Assembly (NCBI GenBank): GCA_949127695.1
Contig: CASBQH010000013.1
Coordinates: 1 to 12,819 of the forward strand
Length of the DNA: 12,819 bases
Reading direction: 5' to 3'
Origin: Synechococcales cyanobacterium PMM_0073
GTDB taxonomy: Bacteria; Cyanobacteriota; Cyanobacteriia; Elainellales; Elainellaceae
The position numbers and the translations under genes are program-made. Under the pieces are notes generated by a model that searched no databases, was not told where the DNA came from, and saw only the letters and a list, made by a program, of their open reading frames with translations. Positions 6,065 through 12,730 of the stretch are shown one piece after another (position 1 is the stretch's first letter; each line of letters starts with the position of its first letter).

Positions 6065-7579
6065 TTAGAAGTCAAAGTAAATGTAGGGCGGGGCTTCGTT
6101 GGGGGCCAGCAGCCAAGCCAAAAACAGGCATACCGGCACCAGCAGGATCTTCATCGTCCAGGCCAGCTGAAGCTTGAGGCCGCGATGCAGCAGGTAAGAG
6201 AGCGCCATGCCGAGCAGCAGCAGCCCCAGCAGGTAGGCCAGATGCAGCCGATCAATTTGCAGCGTCTCGACATAGACCTTCTGGGCAAACTGCACGTCGG
6301 CATTCTGACCCAGCAATCTTTGAAACACCAGAATCGAGTCTTTCAAGTTGGGCAGGCGAAAGAAAATCCAGCTGACGAACACCATCATCTGCGTTAAGCC
6401 CCAAGCCATCAGGATTCCAGGCGGGCTATTCCACCAAAACCGCAGCGCCTCCGAGCGCTCTGATGCGGATGCCGTGAGCCGATGCAGCGCCAAAGCGACG
6501 CCGTGCAGCAGTCCCCAAATCACAAAGCCCCAGGCTGCGCCATGCCAGAAGCCCGCCACCAGCATCACCAGCAGCAAGTTAAAGCAGGTGCGCCACAGCC
6601 CGCCGCGCGAGCCGCCTAGCGGAAAATAGAGATAGTTGCGTAGCCAGTCGCCCAGCGTCATATGCCAGCGTCGCCAAAAGTCGGCAATGCTGGTAGAAAA
6701 ATAGGGGAAGTCGAAGTTTTGCGGCAGCTCAAACCCCAGCAGCAGCGCCCCGCCTCTGGCCACATCCACATAGCCACTAAAGTCGAGGTAGATTTGCAGC
6801 CCGTAGGCCAAAGTCCCCAGCCAGAGATCGCCGCTGCCCGCCCGCTCGACGTTGCTGAAAATTAAGTTCACCACCGTACCCAAATGGTCGGCCAGCAGCA
6901 GCTTTTTGATTGCGCCACAGGCAATCAGCCACAGCCCTTCGATCATCTGGCTAGAAACCGGCAGCTTTAATGTCTGGATCTGGGCGGCAAACGGATGAAA
7001 CCGGGTGATCGGCCCCGAAATCAGCTTCGGGAAAAACAGCTTGTAGGCAAAAAACTTCAGCATGTCCTGCGTGGCGGGCGCGCCCCGGTAGATATCCACC
7101 AGATAGGCAATGCATTCAAAGCTGAAAAAGCTCAGTCCTAGCGGCGCAATCAAATGCTGCCGAATCCAGTCAGCCTGCGCCTGTGTCGCGGGAGCCGGAT
7201 CGGCTGAGAATTGGCCCATCACGCCCCCGACTGACTCTAATCCAAACGGCAGATACTTGAAGCCAATCAGCAGCAGCAGGTTTAACCCAATCCCCACCCA
7301 GAGCAGCTTCAGCCGTCGCTGATTCCAGTCGGCTTGGGCAAACTGCCAGTCGCTCTCCTCCACCCGCCAGTCCATCGGTGCGCCAATTGCCTGCGCCACA
7401 TAGAAGGTAATCAGCGTCATCACCAGCAGCAGCGGCACATACTGAATTTGCAGCGAGCCGTAAAACACCAGGCTAGCCGCAATCAAAATGCCCAGCCGCA
7501 CAGAGCGCCGTTCGACCGCCCAGAAAATGCCGAGCGTGCTGAGCAGAAACAGGGCGTAGGTGAGGGTGAGGAAGGTCAT
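6065..7579 (-). CDS. MBOAT O-acyltransferase, AlgI/DltB-like
   Basis: 504 residues from the ATG at 7579, 10 bp after the dciA stop. The frame is open to 7690, but that would overlap dciA, and the first hydrophobic helix (TFLTLTYALFLLSTLGIFW) begins right at M1 of the shorter form. The protein has about ten or more membrane segments. MBOAT hallmarks: YLVDIYRG (159-166), FFPKLISGPITRF (182-194), YLDFSGYVDVARG (264-276), DFWRRWHMTLGDWLRNYLYF (300-319) with H306, and AGFWHGAAWG (342-351) with H346, the probable catalytic histidine. The C-terminus PPYIYFDF matches the ending typical of AlgI-like proteins. These enzymes pass acetyl groups across the membrane to extracellular polysaccharide, usually with an SGNH/AlgJ-like partner, which is absent here. 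Substrate is unknown; a surface polysaccharide is likely. Confidence 0.9.
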   Translation of the reverse strand: MTFLTLTYALFLLSTLGIFWAVERRSVRLGILIAASLVFYGSLQIQYVPLLLVMTLITFYVAQAIGAPMDWRVEESDWQFAQADWNQRRLKLLWVGIGLNLLLLIGFKYLPFGLESVGGVMGQFSADPAPATQAQADWIRQHLIAPLGLSFFSFECIAYLVDIYRGAPATQDMLKFFAYKLFFPKLISGPITRFHPFAAQIQTLKLPVSSQMIEGLWLIACGAIKKLLLADHLGTVVNLIFSNVERAGSGDLWLGTLAYGLQIYLDFSGYVDVARGGALLLGFELPQNFDFPYFSTSIADFWRRWHMTLGDWLRNYLYFPLGGSRGGLWRTCFNLLLVMLVAGFWHGAAWGFVIWGLLHGVALALHRLTASASERSEALRFWWNSPPGILMAWGLTQMMVFVSWIFFRLPNLKDSILVFQRLLGQNADVQFAQKVYVETLQIDRLHLAYLLGLLLLGMALSYLLHRGLKLQLAWTMKILLVPVCLFLAWLLAPNEAPPYIYFDF

Positions 7580-7589
7580 AGTCTGGAAA

Positions 7590-8279
7590 TCAAGGGTTCT
7601 GAGTATCGGGATGGGGCGAATCAGGGGTTGGCGTAGCTGGCGGCTGAGCGACATCTTCGCGGGCATAGCCCCAGCGGCTGTCGCGGCCAAACTGCTGGGC
7701 GGCGCAGATCGAGCAAACCGACCAGCGCTTTAGCTCACCTTCAGGGCTGGGGCAGCCGCAGGCGGGGCAAAGCGGCAGATTCTGAGCCTGGAGTCGCATT
7801 GCTCTGGCCCAGTCGCGGAAAGCAGTCTGCGGATCGCGGGCAACTCGATTCGGGATGCCGCGCAGCCGCTGCGGGATGCGGCTCGGATGTTCTCGCCATA
7901 GGATAGCGGTTTCTGAAAAATTCTCAACGGGTTGCCCAGAAGTTTGCCCAGAAGTTTGGCCAGAAGTTTGGCCAGAAGTTTTCTGAACCGACCAATGCCC
8001 GGTCGAAAAGCGAATGTCGCTCAGCCCCAGATCCAGTCGAGCGTTGAGTTTTTCTAAAATATGCTGACGCTCAAAGGCCAAATTTTGCGCCCAGGCTGAG
8101 TTTGCCGCCGCCACCTGAAGCACCTGCCGCTGAATGCTGGTGGGCTGCGTCTGTGCCGCCACTGCCGCACCCACAATCTCAGGCCAACCTGCGACCAGCG
8201 CCTGAAACTGCCTTCTGCCGCGCCATCTTTCCTGACTAGATATGGAAGTAATCAGCTGGGGCAGCGATTGGAAGCTCAT
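7590..8279 (-). CDS. dciA: DciA (DUF721), replicative helicase loader/operator
   Basis: 229 residues. Residues about 5-95 are the DUF721/DciA domain: RWRGRRQFQALVAGWPEIVG (19-37), TQPTSIQRQVLQV and NSAWAQNLAFERQHILEKLN (60-79). DciA promotes loading of the replicative helicase DnaB in bacteria without DnaC/DnaI, which includes cyanobacteria. Residues 101-116 are four tandem TSGQ-type units from a 12-bp DNA repeat, acting as a flexible linker. A C-terminal region has LCPACGCPSPEGELKRWSVC and then SIC: C171, C174, C189 and C192 form a zinc ribbon, as I recall for cyanobacterial members. The last 25 residues are Pro/Asp-rich. The start region is triplicated (see 8275-8307); the ATG at 8279 is kept because the two upstream ATGs lead quickly to stops. 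The MBOAT gene follows after 10 bp. Confidence 0.85.
   Translation of the reverse strand: MSFQSLPQLITSISSQERWRGRRQFQALVAGWPEIVGAAVAAQTQPTSIQRQVLQVAAANSAWAQNLAFERQHILEKLNARLDLGLSDIRFSTGHWSVQKTSGQTSGQTSGQTSGQPVENFSETAILWREHPSRIPQRLRGIPNRVARDPQTAFRDWARAMRLQAQNLPLCPACGCPSPEGELKRWSVCSICAAQQFGRDSRWGYAREDVAQPPATPTPDSPHPDTQNP
7935..7982 (-). repeat. 12-bp tandem repeat inside dciA (four units)
   Basis: Units at 7935-7946 and 7947-7958 (CCCAGAAGTTTG), 7959-7970 (GCCAGAAGTTTG) and 7971-7982 (GCCAGAAGTTTT). They encode a repeated Thr-Ser-Gly-Gln linker between the DciA domain and the zinc ribbon. The near identity suggests recent expansion by slippage. Confidence 0.9.
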
Positions 8280-8307
8280 AATCTAAAACTCATAGTTAAA
8301 ACTCATA
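8275..8307 (-). repeat. Triplicated start region of dciA
   Basis: CTCATA on the plus strand recurs at 8275-8280, 8289-8294 and 8302-8307, so the minus strand shows TATGAG three times, each followed by TTTT or CTTC. The outer copy reads MSFNYEF then stop; the middle reads MSFRL then stop, with its TGA overlapping the dciA ATG (ATGA); the inner copy is the dciA start MSFQSL. The two short frames could be remnants of duplication or very short leader frames. Confidence 0.7.
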
Positions 8308-8631
8308 GTCAGCAGCATGTTTCACGCCAAGAAGTGCTTTACTCTATATCTGAATTAGACTATCGGCAAGCGTATTAGCCAAAGATTTTTGGAAAACTGA
8401 GCTTTTTTTCTAAAATTCGCTATTATTACCGATCAGAATTGCAAGCTGATAGACCACAGATCCAGATATAGAGTTATAACTCGTTAGAACTGCAAGTCTG
8501 CCCCCCACATTTAATGCCCAGAGGGTCTACGACTGGAAATGCTTAAATTCTCCGTTTGAAGCTGCTGAGTTGAACCGCCAGTTATTAAACCCCTTTTACA
8601 AAACATCCGACCTGTGATCAGGAGTACTGCT
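8280..8631. other. Divergent intergenic region, dciA / SPOR gene
   Basis: 352 bp with no gene. It is AT-rich in its centre (8380-8430) and must hold the promoters for dciA (minus) and the SPOR gene (plus), though I cannot point to convincing -35/-10 pairs. It contains the dciA start repeats at its left end, a widely spaced 12-bp inverted repeat (8341-8352 and 8463-8474), and AGGAG at 8620-8624, the ribosome site of the SPOR gene. Confidence 0.7.
8341..8474. repeat. Perfect 12-bp inverted repeat with 110-bp spacing
   Basis: ACTCTATATCTG (8341-8352) and CAGATATAGAGT (8463-8474) are exact reverse complements, placed nearly symmetrically in the divergent intergenic region. Candidate operator half-sites for one regulator acting on both genes, or a long hairpin-forming pair. 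The function is inference. Confidence 0.6.
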
Positions 8632-10173
8632 ATGCGTCCCCCATCCCCGATTGAACCTTTTAGCCCTTCCGCCTCAATTACGCTGCACCCCACGCTTCAG
8701 GCTGTGCTAGATAACCTCGACGTGCAGATTGACGCTGAGCTGAGCCGCTATCGACGGCAGCGCCGCAACCCTAACGCTCAGCCGCGCCGCCAGCCGATGC
8801 CCACCAAAAGTTCTGCTAAAAATTCTGCCGGAAATTCTGCGGCAATGGGAATTTTGCCGCAGAATTTCCAGCTCCCCCAGCCGCGTTCCTCTATTTATGC
8901 GAGTCCAGCTGCTGCACCTGTCCGGCCTTCCCAGCCGTCAGTCCAGCCGTCAGTCCAGCCCTCAGTCCAGCCAGCTCCTCAACCTTTGCCCCAGTCACAC
9001 CCGATCCAGACCTGGGTTGCCCCAGCCATATCTGCTCCAGCTCAGGCTGCTGCCCCAGCTCCAGCCCAAATGGCACCTGTCGCGCCCAGCCCCAGCCCCA
9101 ATCCAGCTGAACCAGCGGCAATTGCCAGCTACGCTCAGCAGTACGACCTCTCCGCCTATGCGCCTGACTCAGTATTGCAGCGCCTGATGCAGCAGTTGGA
9201 GCCAGTCACCCCGGTAGCCGCGCCGCTGGTGGCCGACGCAGCCGATGAGAGCGACGACTACAGAGACTATTTGGCCTCATCTGAAGAGCTGCTGCGAAGC
9301 ATTGCGGAAGAAGAGTCGCTGCGGCAGCCAGAGCAAGAGCCAAACTCGCTGCTAGATACATTGCTAACGCCGCTGGGCATTGGCTCCATGCTGCTGCTGC
9401 TGCTCTCCAGTACGACATTGGGCTATGTGGTGATGAATCCTAGCAGCATTGGCCTGAGTCCGGCTGAGCAAAGATCTGCTCGTGACAGTACAGCTGGCGA
9501 GCCTTCAGCTAATTCAGCCCAGTCAGGCGCTCCCACGACAGCGCCCTCGCCCAATTTGGCTGCTGAGGAATTCTTAGATTTGGGACTCGATACGCTCAGC
9601 CGGATTCCCAAGTCTGGAGCGGGGAGTTCAATTTCTAAGCCGGGATCTGCCAAGCCAGCAGCCTCATCTGCTGATGCTAAATCGGCTCAAAGCGACAGCG
9701 CCCCCAAAGCCCGCTTGAACGAGCTGCCGGTTGTCCCAACTACTGAACTGCCGCCTGCGCCTGCGGTCGAACCCAGTTTTTCGACCGTGGTGATTCCTGC
9801 GCCCGCCGCGCCTGTGCAGCCCGCGCGTCAGCCTGCGCGTCGGCCTGCGCCTCAGCCCGCACGGCAGACCGCGCCAGCCATTTCACCTGAGCCGATTAGC
9901 GTTGCGCCGCCACCCGTTGCGCCGCCGATTCAGTTTGCGCCGCCCGCCGCCCCCAGCAGCCCATCTGAAGCTCGCTACTACGTCGTCACCGACTACAGCG
10001 GTGATCCGAGCCTGCGAACAGCCAGGGAAGCAGTGCCAGATGCCTATGTTCGCAACCTGCCAGATCAAGGCGCTAAGGTGCAGTTTGGAGCCTTTAGCGA
10101 TGAGGCCAAAGCTCAGCAGCTCCAGCAGGATCTGCGCCAGCAGGGAATTGAGGCCGAGGTCTATCATCCGTAA
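8632..10173 (+). CDS. Pro/Ala-rich single-pass membrane protein with C-terminal SPOR-like domain
   Basis: 513 residues from the ATG at 8632, preceded by AGGAG (8620-8624) at 7 bases; the frame extends to a GTG at 8614 that overlaps no ribosome site and is rejected. Residues 12-42 form a conserved-looking helix (LHPTLQAVLDNLDVQIDAEL, then a basic RYRRQRR). Residues 50-165 are Pro/Gln/Ala-rich, with an SVQP tandem repeat. An acidic stretch (about 200-240) precedes one membrane helix at about 245-269. A second Pro/Ala-rich stretch runs to about 445. Residues 447-513 (YYVVTDYSGD to the end, with VQFGAFSDEAKAQQLQQDLR) look like a SPOR domain, which binds denuded glycan strands of peptidoglycan at division sites. 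By the positive-inside tendency the N-terminal half is cytosolic and the SPOR part periplasmic. A septal or cell-wall role is inferred. Confidence 0.82.
   Translation: MRPPSPIEPFSPSASITLHPTLQAVLDNLDVQIDAELSRYRRQRRNPNAQPRRQPMPTKSSAKNSAGNSAAMGILPQNFQLPQPRSSIYASPAAAPVRPSQPSVQPSVQPSVQPAPQPLPQSHPIQTWVAPAISAPAQAAAPAPAQMAPVAPSPSPNPAEPAAIASYAQQYDLSAYAPDSVLQRLMQQLEPVTPVAAPLVADAADESDDYRDYLASSEELLRSIAEEESLRQPEQEPNSLLDTLLTPLGIGSMLLLLLSSTTLGYVVMNPSSIGLSPAEQRSARDSTAGEPSANSAQSGAPTTAPSPNLAAEEFLDLGLDTLSRIPKSGAGSSISKPGSAKPAASSADAKSAQSDSAPKARLNELPVVPTTELPPAPAVEPSFSTVVIPAPAAPVQPARQPARRPAPQPARQTAPAISPEPISVAPPPVAPPIQFAPPAAPSSPSEARYYVVTDYSGDPSLRTAREAVPDAYVRNLPDQGAKVQFGAFSDEAKAQQLQQDLRQQGIEAEVYHP
8931..8972 (+). repeat. 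12-bp tandem repeat inside the SPOR gene
   Basis: CCAGCCGTCAGT at 8931-8942 and 8943-8954, CCAGCCCTCAGT at 8955-8966, and a partial CCAGCC at 8967-8972. It encodes repeated Gln-Pro-Ser-Val in the N-terminal linker. Confidence 0.88.
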
Positions 10174-10190
10174 GCCAGAGCTGATCCGGC

Positions 10191-10487
10191 GTGAGCTTGG
10201 CCATAGCAGAATGTTTTGATCAGTTTGATGAGTTTGGTCAGTCGAGAATCTGTCTAGAGGCGCAGAGCAATGACAGAGTCTTGCCTGATAATTTTGGAGT
10301 CAATCCGGACAATCAACTTGATAGTCGGCAGCAATCAGTCGCTTTGCCTCTGGATGCTGCCGATTGTGGTGATTGGCACCTTGATTTTCTCTATCCTGGC
10401 GGATTACACTACTCCACTGATTTAGCAGAGATTTATCAGCAGATAATGGCTGAGCGAGCGAGATTCGCTATCGTGAAACAGGAATAG
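10191..10487 (+). CDS. Doubtful small ORF, 98 residues
   Basis: Open from a GTG at 10191, 17 bp after the SPOR stop, to a TAG at 10487. There is no good ribosome binding site and no in-frame ATG near the start. The residues are acidic, and the C-terminal part (DWHLDFLYPGGLHYSTDLAE and on to AERARFAIVKQE) looks more protein-like than the Asp/Gln-rich N-terminal part. No family is recognised. Base composition is more AT-rich than in the adjoining genes. It may be a real small gene, a decayed gene, or an accidental frame in a 408-bp gap (10174-10581). If it is not a gene, that gap holds only the small hairpin at 10525-10543 and the ribosome site of the next gene. Confidence 0.3.
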   Translation: MSLAIAECFDQFDEFGQSRICLEAQSNDRVLPDNFGVNPDNQLDSRQQSVALPLDAADCGDWHLDFLYPGGLHYSTDLAEIYQQIMAERARFAIVKQE

Positions 10488-10524
10488 ATATTTTGCGGTC
10501 AAGCAAAATGGGCGATCGAAAAGC

Positions 10525-10543
10525 GAGTCTATCTTGTAGACTC
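10525..10543. other. Small hairpin upstream of the glycosyltransferase gene
   Basis: GAGTCTA (10525-10531) and TAGACTC (10537-10543) form a 7-bp stem with a 5-base loop. No U-tract follows, so it is not a typical terminator; it may be an operator or leader structure 38 bp before the TTG start. Confidence 0.4.
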
Positions 10544-10565
10544 AATCAGCGGCCTTGTCACAGTT

Positions 10566-10584
10566 GAGGAGGGTAAGGGCATTG
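10566..10584 (+). promoter_or_regulatory. Ribosome binding site that fixes a TTG start
   Basis: GAGGAGGG (10566-10573) is followed after 8 bases by TTG at 10582. This is a near-perfect Shine-Dalgarno and lies inside the reading frame of the longer form starting at TTG 10555, which argues for 10582 as the real start. Confidence 0.75.
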
Positions 10585-12060
10585 AGCAAGTGGTCGGGTG
10601 AGATTCGCAAGGCAATTCTGAGTCATATCCTCTTGATTGGACTGCCCACGCTGTTTTTCTACAGTCTGCGTCAGGGCGGCTGGAGCCTGAACGGACTGCA
10701 TTTTGCGATCGCCACGTTCTATCTATTTAGCGCCTTTATGCTGCTGCTAGAATCTGCGACGGCGATGTTTCGCCGGTTTGCGACAGATGACTACAAGCAG
10801 GATCATCGGCGATTTAGCCCAGCCTACTATCAGGCGAAGGCGAAGCTAGGCGTGGGTGGAGCCAGACAGCCCTATCCGAAAGCGCCTGTGCCCAAATGCT
10901 CGTTTTTGATTGCGGCCTATCTGCCCAATGAGCAAGATATTATCTTAGAAACCCTGGAGCATGTGCTGCTCAACGTCCAGCGTCCTGCCGGAGGTCTGGA
11001 GGTAATTCTGGCTTACAACACGCCGAGCGACCTGCCGGTCGAGCAGCAGCTCGAAACGCTGGCGCAGCTCTACCCAGAACTACAGCTCTTGCGGGTGGAG
11101 GGCAGCCGCTCCAAGGCCGAAAACCTGAACGCTGCCTTTGAGCTAGTCACAGGCGAAATCACCTGCATCTTAGACGCCGACCATCACCCGGCCTCAGACT
11201 GCTTTCTGCGCGCTTGGCACTGGATTGACCAGGGCTACGACGTGGTGCAGGGACGCAGCATCATTCGCAACCACCGCCGCAACTGGCTAACCCAGACGAT
11301 TGCGATTGAGTTTGAGATGATATATGGCATCATTCACCCCGCCAAGTCTTTCTTAACCGACTCCAGCATTTTTGGCGGCTCCAACGGCTACTGGCGGACT
11401 CCGGTGCTGAAGCAGATTCGGTTTAACCCGGTGATGCTCACCGAGGATATTGATGCCTCGATGCGGACGCTGCTCAAGGGCTACCGGATTCTGCATGACC
11501 GCAGCATTATCAGCACCGAGCTGGCTCCGGTCGATCTCTATTCGTTTTGGTTTCAGCGTAAGCGCTGGTCGCAGGGCTGGCTGGAGGTGGGGCTGAAGTA
11601 TCAGCAGCCAGTCATACATTCAGACAAGCTCAACCTGCAACAGAAGCTGTTCTGGACCTATTTGCTCTACTACTGCGAGTTTTATTCGCTGGTGGCAATT
11701 CAGATTATTCCGCTGCTGTTCAGCCTCTCGCTGATGCAGACCAGAGTGCCGGTGGCAATTGAGCAATATCTCTGGTTTAGTACGCTGCTCTCGTTTTTTA
11801 GCGGCATTTTGCAGACGCTGATTACCGCCAAAATTGGTGCCGTGCGCTACCCGATTTACTATTACCTGAATCATGTGGTGCTGCTGATTCCCTACATTAT
11901 TTTCAAAAATGTAATTGCGATTGTCGGCATCTACGACCATCTGCGCGGCTACAGCAGCTGGAAAGTTACGCCCAGAGGCCAGCAGCCCCAATATCGTTCT
12001 GTGCTACAGCAGAGTCCGCCAACTGGCGAACCCGCGCTGCCCTCTCCCAAACGGATGTGA
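10582..12060 (+). CDS. Membrane glycosyltransferase family 2
   Basis: 492 residues from TTG 10582 (MSKWSGEIRK). Two N-terminal membrane helices (about 11-30 and 39-62) are followed by a cytosolic GT2 domain and by three or more C-terminal helices (about 355-385, 396-416, 430-453). The GT-A fold motifs are intact: FLIAAYLPNEQDII at the start of the domain, SRSKAENLNAAFE for nucleotide-sugar binding, LDADH with D198 and D200 (DxD, metal), TEDID from T287 (catalytic acid motif) and QRKRW at 325-329. This layout is that of processive enzymes such as cellulose, chitin and hyaluronan synthases, and also of some cyanobacterial glucolipid synthases of the Sll1377 kind, which I cannot rule out. No PilZ domain or BcsB partner is seen. 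It sits alone, without other polysaccharide genes nearby. Product: a surface polysaccharide or glycolipid. Confidence 0.88.
   Translation: MSKWSGEIRKAILSHILLIGLPTLFFYSLRQGGWSLNGLHFAIATFYLFSAFMLLLESATAMFRRFATDDYKQDHRRFSPAYYQAKAKLGVGGARQPYPKAPVPKCSFLIAAYLPNEQDIILETLEHVLLNVQRPAGGLEVILAYNTPSDLPVEQQLETLAQLYPELQLLRVEGSRSKAENLNAAFELVTGEITCILDADHHPASDCFLRAWHWIDQGYDVVQGRSIIRNHRRNWLTQTIAIEFEMIYGIIHPAKSFLTDSSIFGGSNGYWRTPVLKQIRFNPVMLTEDIDASMRTLLKGYRILHDRSIISTELAPVDLYSFWFQRKRWSQGWLEVGLKYQQPVIHSDKLNLQQKLFWTYLLYYCEFYSLVAIQIIPLLFSLSLMQTRVPVAIEQYLWFSTLLSFFSGILQTLITAKIGAVRYPIYYYLNHVVLLIPYIIFKNVIAIVGIYDHLRGYSSWKVTPRGQQPQYRSVLQQSPPTGEPALPSPKRM
10705..10712. other. HIP1 octamer GCGATCGC
   Basis: The highly iterated palindrome of many cyanobacteria occurs here, inside the glycosyltransferase gene. 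I noticed no other full copy in the window, so it only weakly supports the cyanobacterial call. Confidence 0.6.
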
Positions 12061-12152
12061 GCCGATAGCTCTCTCTTTTGAGCGATGTTGAGTCTGGCTT
12101 GATCCGGTTCAATGAGGCTATAGCGCTCAACTAATTATGGAGAGACAGGGGA

Positions 12153-12692
12153 ATGCGTAAGCTAAATATTGGACTCACTGAAGAACAGCGTCAGGGCGTC
12201 GTTGAACTGCTCAACCGTGACCTATCTGATGCCTATTTGCTACAAATTAAAACGAAAAAGTATCACTGGGATGTCGTTGGGCCACAGTTTCGGACGCTGC
12301 ATGAGCTGTGGGAAGAGCAGTATCAGGCGCTGAGCCTGAACGTAGACAGCATTGCTGAGCGGGTGCGGATGCTGGGTGGTTTCCCGGTGGGTACAGCCGA
12401 AGGCTTCCTGAAAATGGCTTCAATCAAAGAAGATGCCGGTCGAGTGCCGGTCGCAACCGATATGGTGGCCAATCTGGTGAGCGACCATGAGCAGATTGTC
12501 CGCAATATGCGAGGGCATATCGACCAGTGCAGCGAAGCGTTCCACGACGAAGGAACAGCAGATTTTCTGACTGGCCTGATGGAGCAGCATGAAGAAATCG
12601 CCTGGATGCTGCGCTCTTTCATCGAAGGCGAGTCCTTGCATCCTGATGGTGCAAATGCCAACACCAAGCTCAAGACTCCTGTAGGCGTCTAG
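12153..12692 (+). CDS. dps: Dps family DNA-protecting ferritin-like protein
   Basis: 179 residues, the usual Dps length. GGAGAG (12139-12144) lies 8 bases before the ATG at 12153. Dps forms a hollow 12-mer that oxidises Fe(II) with hydrogen peroxide, stores the iron and often binds DNA. The inter-subunit ferroxidase ligands are visible with the family spacing: H38 in KYHWDV, H50 in LHELW, E54, D65 and E69 in NVDSIAERVRMLGG. E54 stands where E. coli Dps has Asp. The long helices and the GGFPVGTAEGF loop (75-85) follow the family pattern. The N-terminal tail is short with only two basic residues near the start (R2, K3), and the C-terminus is mildly basic, so DNA binding is uncertain. The gene is single, with its own 92-bp upstream gap and a terminator downstream. 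Oxidative-stress control is likely but no operator is recognised. Confidence 0.93.
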   Translation: MRKLNIGLTEEQRQGVVELLNRDLSDAYLLQIKTKKYHWDVVGPQFRTLHELWEEQYQALSLNVDSIAERVRMLGGFPVGTAEGFLKMASIKEDAGRVPVATDMVANLVSDHEQIVRNMRGHIDQCSEAFHDEGTADFLTGLMEQHEEIAWMLRSFIEGESLHPDGANANTKLKTPVGV

Positions 12693-12695
12693 TCT

Positions 12696-12711
12696 GAACC
12701 GCTAGCGGTTC
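12696..12711. repeat. 16-bp perfect palindrome after dps
   Basis: GAACCGCTAGCGGTTC is fully self-complementary, four bases after the dps stop. CGCTAGC recurs just after it (12713-12719). It may help protect the mRNA 3' end or be a protein site; as a hairpin its loop would be tight. Confidence 0.6.
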
Positions 12712-12730
12712 ACGCTAGCCTCTAAACTTG

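Noticed and set aside
6185..7636. Several plus-strand frames opposite the MBOAT and dciA genes
   Set aside because: They are Gln/Pro/Arg-rich antisense shadows of clear minus-strand genes, without ribosome sites.
7935..7982. Possible CRISPR-like repeat
   Set aside because: Units are 12 bp, in tandem with no spacers, and in frame inside dciA; a coding tandem repeat.
8891..10167. Long frames on both strands within the SPOR gene
   Set aside because: GC-rich, repetitive Pro/Ala coding sequence opens alternative frames; none has a start signal or family pattern.
12323..12673. 116-codon minus-strand frame opposite dps
   Set aside because: Antisense shadow of a well-conserved Dps gene; Ser/Arg-rich without a domain.
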